This document shows positions 35,368 to 39,955 of a stretch of 39,955 nucleotides of DNA, one piece after another. The position numbers and the translations under genes are program-made. The DNA comes from Planctomycetaceae bacterium (GTDB lineage Bacteria > Planctomycetota > Planctomycetia > Planctomycetales > Planctomycetaceae): positions 1-39,955 of the forward strand of contig JABURQ010000121.1 of NCBI GenBank assembly GCA_014762625.1, in the 5' to 3' direction. The notes beneath the pieces are model-generated. The model had not been told where the DNA came from. It ran no database searches and worked only from the letters and a program-made list of their open reading frames with translations. The first letter of the stretch is position 1. Each line of letters starts with the position of its first letter.

Positions 35368-35646
35368 TTATTTCATGAAACTCTTGTAACGTTCTGCAGC
35401 TGAGATCAAGGTTTCATTGGGCTCAATGTTATTCTCATCAATTGCTGCGAGGAATAAATCTCGATCTCGATTAGACAACTGAGTCGTTCGCGCTTCATGA
35501 AGGACCTGACGTGCTTCACGTACCAAGCATGAGGTTGTAAAGTCACTAACAGTCTGACCTAAAGCTGTAGCTGCATCCTCGATGATAGCCTTGATATCTT
35601 TCTGCATACGCACACTGATTCGGGTTTCGTTTTTCAATGCAGCCAT
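35368..35646 (-). CDS. DUF1778 ribbon-helix-helix antitoxin (TacA-type)
   Basis: The 92-residue protein begins MAALKNETRISVRMQKDIKAIIEDAATALGQTVSDF: a ribbon strand then two helices, the N-terminal RHH DNA-binding fold of DUF1778 antitoxins. The C-terminal arm (about 50-92, RQVLHEARTTQLSNRDRDLF) would wrap the toxin. ATG 35646 has AAGGAGGGG upstream; an in-frame ATG 19 codons earlier is not favoured. It lies directly before the GNAT toxin. Two TGTGTG palindromes upstream are its likely operators, so the pair probably represses itself. Confidence 0.88.
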   Translation of the reverse strand: MAALKNETRISVRMQKDIKAIIEDAATALGQTVSDFTTSCLVREARQVLHEARTTQLSNRDRDLFLAAIDENNIEPNETLISAAERYKSFMK

Positions 35647-35738
35647 TTTACACCCCTCCTTATCACAATATTCCGATTGATATGAATACCATCCGGTTAT
35701 CATTTCTCACCATCCTGCCACATTACTCAATAGGATTC

Positions 35739-35797
35739 TGTGTGGCAATCTGACACCCATTATTGCTTATCGGTTCTGTGTGTCAATATGCCACACA
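35739..35797. promoter_or_regulatory. Twin palindromic operator candidates of the toxin-antitoxin pair
   Basis: TGTGTG-TCAATATGC-CACACA at 35777-35797 is a perfect interrupted palindrome. TGTGTG-GCAATCTGA-CACCCA at 35739-35759 is a close second copy in the same orientation, 38 bases apart. They lie 93-151 bases upstream of the antitoxin start, as expected for RHH autoregulation. The rest of the gap to about 36143 shows nothing recognised. Confidence 0.55.
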
Positions 35798-36143
35798 TAA
35801 AATTGCAATTCGGAGTAAGTTGTCCAAAGGTGTAAGGTGTTTTCTCTAAGGAAGATGCATCGATTATGCGTATTGAAAAAACTTGGAACCAAACACAAAG
35901 TGATATAGTGATCAGTTCGAGCCGCACCCCTGTACCCCCAAATTTTGACGGCAGGTTTTTGCGGCTGCGGGAGTGGTGATTGTGACACAGTTGTAAAGTA
36001 TGCTCCCACCCCAACTGTATACACGCTGAAATCGACGTAAGCTCCTATGAAATCAGGGGCTAGAGAGTTATGCCGGTCGTCCGATATGTACACAATCGGG
36101 GCTGGTTTGCTTGACACATTGGCTACAGAAACAGGGGGGGTAA

Positions 36144-36953
36144 CTGGATCGAATCACGGTCCACAGTCCGAAAACCGAACATCACGAAGGGGGCGAAAGC
36201 CGAGTGATTCCGATCTTCCCTGAGATCAGACCGTATCTGGATGAGGTTTGGGAACAGGCAGAAGATGAGGCGGAGTACGTCATCACACGCTATCGTGAGC
36301 GGAATTCCAACTTGCGGACACAATTGAAACGGATCATAAAAAAAGCCGGCCTGAAACCCTGGCCGAAGTTGTTTCACAATCTCCGCAGCACACGGGAAAC
36401 CGAACTCGCAGAACAATTCCCGATGCACACCGTTTGCAGTTGGATCGGAAACTCTCAATTGATTGCCGCGAAGCATTACCTGCAAGTGACCGAAGATCAC
36501 TTTCAAGAAGCGCTGCAGAATCCGGTGCAGCAACCCCGCGTAGGAGTTCGCAAGTGGGGGAAGTCGTCACCCGAAGCCGATCAGAAACCCCGTAAAAAAC
36601 AAGAGGCTGCAACAAAGTGCAGCCCCTTGCAAAATCAAAATGTGGGGCTGACAGGAATCGAACCTGCACTCCCGAAGGAACGGGATCCTAAATGTGGCAC
36701 ATGCGTTTCCGCTGTTGTCCAGATGCATCCAAAGTTTCGGCAAAAAGAGAGTAGAACGTCTCTCTGTTTCTTTCGGTGTCCAGACGAATCCAGCCGTTTT
36801 CCTACCGCGTTGTTGCGCAACTGTTGCGCGTCCCTGTCTGGGGACGAAATCGCATGGCATCGCTCGCGAACGTCGAAGCGAGATCGTGGAAGCTGGGGCG
36901 GAGCGGTTCGCGATGTTGGACCGAAAAAAATTTGCGGACTTCCAGAAAACTGA
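36144..36953 (+). pseudogene. Tyrosine recombinase C-terminal remnant with tRNA-derived tail
   Basis: Directly after an in-frame stop at 36141 the frame reads [28 protein letters not shown], then [22 protein letters not shown] and [24 protein letters not shown]. This has the HxLRxTR box, the W-for-H box and the catalytic tyrosine of a planctomycete integrase family. The N-terminal half is missing. The end of the protein, [11 protein letters not shown], is encoded by the reverse complement of a tRNA 3' end, a known result of integration into tRNA genes. Beyond about 36690 the frame stays open but is not integrase-like. Confidence 0.75.
36643..36694 (-). other. tRNA 3'-half fragment (probably tRNA-Leu UAG), attachment-site remnant
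   Basis: Read on the minus strand, the segment runs TTTAGGATCCCG, TTCCTTCGGGAGTG, CAGGTTCGATTCCTG, TCAGCCCCA. This fits an anticodon loop with UAG, a class II long variable arm, a T-arm and an acceptor 3' strand. No matching GGGGCTG 5' acceptor strand lies upstream, so it is not a complete gene. The T-arm and acceptor part is the same sequence that appears in both 236-bp repeats, which makes it the third attachment-site copy in this region. Confidence 0.55.
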
Positions 36954-36994
36954 CGGATTGATCTGGATTTGCTCTTCCTAATCGCTATAGTGGA

Positions 36995-37172
36995 TGCCCT
37001 TAGGGGATATGAATTTCGAGAAGGTTTTTTGCACGAACCTTCTCAAACATCACCAGAAAGAGGCTAACGAACAGCCGAGCACCACACTTGGCAATATTAA
37101 AAAACTTGAACGGATTGGATACCCGTACTTCACTCGCAGCGATCGCTGCGAGGAAAGTGCGGGTTTTTTTTT
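36995..37172 (+). ncRNA. Candidate small RNA with intrinsic terminator
   Basis: About 180 bases with no convincing gene hold a CCC-TTA-GGG mini-hairpin, a perfect 9-bp stem GAGAAGGTT/AACCTTCTC (37018-37044), a single-stranded AT-rich middle and a very strong terminator. A TATAGT box at about 36985 is a possible promoter element but has no good -35 partner. It lies directly upstream of an excisionase-like gene and a replication-type ATPase, so a copy-control or attenuation RNA is possible. This is inference from structure only. Confidence 0.45.
37121..37172 (+). terminator. Very strong rho-independent terminator
   Basis: A two-part hairpin, ACCCGTACTT pairing with AAGTGCGGGT and, inside it, the perfect palindrome CTCGCAGCGATCGCTGCGAG, is followed directly by nine T. 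It ends 24 bases before the GTG start of the excisionase-like gene, so that gene is shielded from upstream transcription or controlled by attenuation. Confidence 0.92.
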
Positions 37173-37195
37173 GGACTAGCGAGAAGGGGTGAAAA

Positions 37196-37387
37196 GTGAG
37201 TACGTCAGAAAAAACTGTCGGATCGGCAACTATTAGTGTTCGCGAAGCGGCTCGTTATATCGGAATCAGCCGGTCGAAACTCTACGAAATGATCAGGGAT
37301 CGAGAAATCAAATCGATCCGAATCGGCGCGTCGCGTCGCTTCCGAGTCCGCGATTTGGATGAATTCCTGGAAGCGTGTTACTCGTGA
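37196..37387 (+). CDS. Excisionase-like HTH DNA-binding protein
   Basis: The 63-residue protein is one winged-helix unit of the HTH_17/excisionase type: SVREAARYIGISRSKLYEMIRDREIKS is the helix-turn-helix, and IRIGASRRFRVRDLDEFL the wing and last helix. Such proteins bend DNA at attachment sites to direct excision, or act as small regulators. The GTG start at 37196 has GAGAAGGGG before it. It lies between the candidate small RNA and the DnaB-N/RepA ATPase, a typical order for a planctomycete integrative element. Confidence 0.85.
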   Translation: MSTSEKTVGSATISVREAARYIGISRSKLYEMIRDREIKSIRIGASRRFRVRDLDEFLEACYS

Positions 37388-37420
37388 AGTTCGATTTTTG
37401 AATTCTGAAACCCAAGACGC

Positions 37421-37458
37421 AAAAAAACCGCCGGACGAGTGGAGTCGTTATCCGGCGG
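37421..37458 (-). terminator. Minus-strand terminator-like hairpin
   Basis: CCGCCGGA and TCCGGCGG are perfect 8-bp arms with a 15-base loop. On the minus strand seven T follow, as in an intrinsic terminator. No minus-strand gene is seen upstream of it, so it may block antisense transcription coming from the ATPase gene, or end an unannotated antisense RNA. Confidence 0.6.
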
Positions 37459-37535
37459 CTAAGAGAAGGTGCTATGAGCAGCATAAGGCATGAGGCCTGC
37501 CCGTCAAGTTCACTTCTGCGAGGGGAGGTGCGGCG

Positions 37536-39347
37536 ATGACGGCAACAATGAATAACGGACGCGCGATACGTCAAACCGGCGCGACGCCCCCACATGATGC
37601 AGACGTCGAACGGGTAATCCTCGGTTCAATTCTCGTCGACCCCGAACGGTCGCTTGCAGACTGCAGCGCGCTGACACCGAGCGATTTCTATATTCATCAA
37701 AATCGCAAATTCTTTCAGGCGATTCAGCATCTTCACAGCGAACATGATGAAATCAACCCGCTCACGGTTGCGGAGGCGCTGGAGAGGTCCAGGCAACTCG
37801 AAAAGGATGAAGACGTTCCGGCTCTGGCAGACCTGATGGAACACGCCGACCCGCATATGGTGAAGCGAATGTGCGGCAGGGTGCGCGAGCTGCGAGAACG
37901 CCGTGATGCGATTCGCAAAGCTCGCGAGCTGGAGCGCATGGCGTGCGATCCATCAGTCGCGCTCGATGACCTGAAAGCCGAAGCGCTGGAACTTTCCAGG
38001 GGTGACACAGGACAAAAAGAGCGGTTCCCGTCGCTTTCGGCAGCCGAACTCGATGCCGGTGATTTCGCGCTCGAATACCTCATTCCCGGCATGCTGGCAA
38101 AAGGGCAGCCGACGATTTGGGCGGCCCCGAAAAAATGCCTGAAAACAAACATTGGGATTGATCTCTGTTTGAGCCTCGCGAGTGGCTTCAAGTTCTTGAA
38201 CGAGTTCCACGTGAGCGGTCGGCATCAAGTCGCGTTCATCTCGGGGGAATCGGGCCGCGCCACAATCCAGGAAACAGCCCGCCGGGTCGCACGATCCAAG
38301 CGGCAACCGCTCCGCAACTTTGACGGCGTCCATTTCGTGTTCAACCTTCCGAGCCTGACCAGTGCGGAGGACGTGCGGCATCTTCGCCACTTCGTCGAAC
38401 AGCACGGTATTGAGGTCTTGTTTATCGATCCGCTCTACCTCTGCCTGGATGGGATCGGGGACGCGGCTGGCAATCTGTTTGAGGTCGGACCGATCCTGCG
38501 GAAGCTCTCGGAGTTGATGCAGGAACTCGGGGTGACATTGATTCTGTGCCATCACACACGCAAGGGCCAAGCCAACCCGTTCGAGTGCCCGGAATTGGAG
38601 GACATCGCGTGGGCTGGATTCCAGGAATTCGCCAGACAATGGATTCTCATCGGTCGACGGGAGAAGTACGACCCGGAATCGGATGGTGAGCATCGTTTGT
38701 GGCTCAATTGCGGCGGCTCGGCTGGTCACTCATCACTGTGGGGCGTGGACGTCACGGAAGGTCGATACGACGACGACGGGGGACGTCGATGGGAAGTGGA
38801 GATCGTTAAAGCATCGCAGGCCCGCGCGCGAGCTGCTGAAGAGGCGGAGGAACGTCAAGAGGCCGTGCAGAGCGAAAAGCAATTAAGAAAACACAATCGA
38901 CGCCGGGAGAAGGTCCTGGAAGCCGTGAGGGGATTTGAGGGCGGAGAGACAAAAACCCAGATTCGCGCAGCAGCGAAGATGGACGCCAAAACATTCAACC
39001 CGATATTCGATGAACTCATTGATGAACAGCTCATCGAACAGGTCGAGATCGAGAAAAACGGACGCCCTGAAAGGGGTTTTATTGCCGGTCGGATTCGGTC
39101 GGATAGCGGTCGGATTATCCCACCAAATCCGGGCGTTGGACGGTCGGTAGGATTCTCCCCCCTTAAGGGGGGAATCCCACCGTCCGACCGACCGACCCAC
39201 CAAACGACCACCGGTCGGGAGTTCCAAGAATCATCCGACCGTGAAGAGATCGAAGACCCGTTCCCCCCTCCAAGCGAATTAAGGGGATCGAACGGGCTCC
39301 CACCATTGCCGAGCGATCTCCCGATCCCGAAGGAGGAATGCGAATGA
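37536..39347 (+). CDS. DnaB-N / RepA-like ATPase, probable element replication protein
   Basis: The 603-residue protein combines a DnaB-type N-terminal domain (about 18-125, HDADVERVILGSILVDPERS and FYIHQNRKFFQAI) with a RecA-fold ATPase of the RepA/AAA_25 kind (about 175-430). Its nucleotide loop is unusual, AAPKKCLKTN at 196-205, lacking the classic GxxxxGKT glycines but keeping Lys-Thr. The Walker B-like strand VLFIDP (294-299) and LILCHHTRKG follow. A winged-helix-like segment lies near 455-510, then a disordered tail. It is probably the replication initiator or helicase of an integrated element. GGGGAGG precedes the ATG. The stop overlaps the next start as ATGA. The 3' end contains repeat and palindrome structure. 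Confidence 0.85.
   Translation: MTATMNNGRAIRQTGATPPHDADVERVILGSILVDPERSLADCSALTPSDFYIHQNRKFFQAIQHLHSEHDEINPLTVAEALERSRQLEKDEDVPALADLMEHADPHMVKRMCGRVRELRERRDAIRKARELERMACDPSVALDDLKAEALELSRGDTGQKERFPSLSAAELDAGDFALEYLIPGMLAKGQPTIWAAPKKCLKTNIGIDLCLSLASGFKFLNEFHVSGRHQVAFISGESGRATIQETARRVARSKRQPLRNFDGVHFVFNLPSLTSAEDVRHLRHFVEQHGIEVLFIDPLYLCLDGIGDAAGNLFEVGPILRKLSELMQELGVTLILCHHTRKGQANPFECPELEDIAWAGFQEFARQWILIGRREKYDPESDGEHRLWLNCGGSAGHSSLWGVDVTEGRYDDDGGRRWEVEIVKASQARARAAEEAEERQEAVQSEKQLRKHNRRREKVLEAVRGFEGGETKTQIRAAAKMDAKTFNPIFDELIDEQLIEQVEIEKNGRPERGFIAGRIRSDSGRIIPPNPGVGRSVGFSPLKGGIPPSDRPTHQTTTGREFQESSDREEIEDPFPPPSELRGSNGLPPLPSDLPIPKEECE
39086..39241. repeat. Iteron-like repeats and long palindrome inside the ATPase gene
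   Basis: CGGTCGGAT occurs three times in direct order at 39086-39094, 39096-39104 and 39107-39115, and once inverted (ATCCGACCG) at 39233-39241. Between them lies a long interrupted palindrome at 39138-39185: arms GGACGGT...ACCGTCC and GGATT...AATCC around the perfect centre CCCCCCTTAAGGGGGG. The protein encoded here is a low-complexity linker, so the DNA structure may be what is selected. It looks like a replication origin or attachment-related site. Confidence 0.6.
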
Positions 39348-39544
39348 CCCCGATTCAATGCCCGGCATGTCGGTCACACGAGCATCACCAGGAAGGCGAG
39401 AACCGTTTTCAGTGCGCTCGGTGCCTCTGGCGATTCCGGATCGATCAGAGCGGCAAACCTCGCGATCTGTTTGATTGGATGGCCGCAGGACGCAAACGAA
39501 AATCCAAACCTCGAAGGAGACCTCGACAATGCAGAACACGTTGA
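39344..39544 (+). CDS. Small zinc-ribbon protein
   Basis: The 66-residue protein starts MTPIQCPACRSHEHHQEGE and continues FQCARCLWRF: two CxxC knuckles 17 residues apart make a zinc ribbon. The tail is strongly basic (GRKRKSKPRRRPRQCRTR), which suggests nucleic-acid binding. ATG 39344 is chosen over the ATG at 39338 because AGGAGGA ends six bases before it. Its start overlaps the ATPase stop as ATGA, so translation is coupled. No specific role is known. Confidence 0.75.
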   Translation: MTPIQCPACRSHEHHQEGENRFQCARCLWRFRIDQSGKPRDLFDWMAAGRKRKSKPRRRPRQCRTR

Positions 39545-39783
39545 CCGAAACACCAACGCGAACCGACGCCGATTTCCGCGAGGAATTGAAGCGACGCATC
39601 GCGCTCTGGAACGAGATCATCACGGCGGAGATTCACATCGATCAGGCGGCTTGGCAAGAACTCGACGCGCTCGAAGCGGAGTTTTTGGAGGCTCGTCACG
39701 GCGGCGATTGGGAAACGTTCCTCTCGTGGCTGAATCGATATGAGCATCGATTGCAGTCCATCGCGGGGGAGCGTGTCCGATGA
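39529..39783 (+). CDS. Small acidic helical protein, unknown
   Basis: The 84-residue protein MQNTLTETPTRTDADFREEL is mostly helix with many acidic residues (AAWQELDALEAEFLEARHGGDWETFLSWL). No family is recognised. ATG 39529 has AAGGAGA upstream, and the gene overlaps the zinc-ribbon gene by 16 bases and the next gene by an ATGA. Dense overlaps of small genes downstream of a replication-type ATPase resemble phage or plasmid operons. Confidence 0.65.
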   Translation: MQNTLTETPTRTDADFREELKRRIALWNEIITAEIHIDQAAWQELDALEAEFLEARHGGDWETFLSWLNRYEHRLQSIAGERVR

Positions 39784-39955
39784 ACAAAATCGAACTGAAA
39801 CCGCGAGACGCGCTGAAGTGGCAAATCTTTAGTTTGATCCAAGATCAGCGCGATTTGGAGCAGGCGCACATCGAAGCGAAAGGCGAAAAAGCTTTCGGTA
39901 GCGGGCCGGACGACTCGCGCCAGTTTTGCCACGCATTCCTGCAGGCGGACCGTAA
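39780..39955 (+). CDS. Start of a small unknown protein, cut by the window edge
   Basis: The ATG at 39780 overlaps the preceding stop as ATGA. The visible part reads MNKIELKPRDALKWQIFSLI, then QDQRDLEQAHIEAKGEKAF, and ends in LQADR at the window edge with no stop. It looks helical and soluble. It continues the overlapping series of element genes. Confidence 0.6.
   Translation, partial: MNKIELKPRDALKWQIFSLIQDQRDLEQAHIEAKGEKAFGSGPDDSRQFCHAFLQADR

Noticed and set aside
36643-36730. Complete tRNA-Leu gene
   Set aside because: The 3' half fits, but no complementary 5' acceptor strand (GGGGCTG) or D-arm lies upstream on the minus strand.
36694-36981. 95-codon plus-strand frame after the third attachment remnant
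   Set aside because: No ribosome site, no domain, and several overlapping frames of equal length in decayed DNA.

Overview
The window looks like chromosomal DNA of a planctomycete (Planctomycetota, probably near Rubinisphaera or Gimesia). This is inferred from the gene families: a secreted ThuA-like protein, a signal-peptide sulfatase, a membrane-anchored coiled-coil protein of a type common in that phylum, a divergent murE-murF-mraY-murG cluster, and planctomycete-type integrase remnants. No rRNA gene, complete tRNA gene or CRISPR array was found.

Layout. Positions 1-858 are gene-free and full of repeats. From 859 to 3440 the minus strand carries an exported methyltransferase, a two-gene cassette (a conserved unknown plus a frameshifted HEPN-like protein) and an NAD-dependent SDR protein. 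From 3587 to 9947 lies an activated-methyl-cycle locus: ahcY (minus) diverges from metF-metH (plus). From 10179 to 20165 come a ThuA-like gene preceded by a terminator and a structured transcript, a large AsmA/TamB-like membrane protein, a coiled-coil protein and polA. From 20897 to 23291 lies low-GC, transferred-looking DNA: an immunity-like gene, a 5'-truncated RHS toxin tail, and a decayed REP-associated tyrosine transposase flanked by inverted palindromes. A sulfatase and a 2TM protein follow. Then the peptidoglycan precursor genes murE, murF, mraY and murG run on the minus strand (30855 to 25284). MurE carries the DNPR signature of meso-diaminopimelate ligases.

From about 31148 to the right edge the window is a mosaic of integrative-element debris. 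It holds three integrase fragments, three copies of a tRNA 3'-end fragment on the minus strand, and a 236-bp direct repeat (31736-31971 and 34529-34764) that brackets a small cargo of secreted and membrane proteins. A TacA/TacT-type toxin-antitoxin pair follows. The right end (36995-39955) looks like the start of a replicating or integrating element: a candidate terminated small RNA, an excisionase-like HTH protein, a DnaB-N/RepA-like ATPase whose 3' end contains iteron-like repeats and a long palindrome, and a tightly overlapping series of small genes that runs off the window.

A dispersed repeat of about 100-180 bp with internal hairpins occurs four times (128-304, 713-856, 10041-10145, 22972-23131) in gene-free DNA. 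The most promising under-described items are this repeat family with the decayed transposase, the HEPN-like two-gene cassette, the structured transcript upstream of the ThuA gene, the tandem tRNA-fragment attachment sites with cargo, and the origin-like repeats inside the helicase gene.
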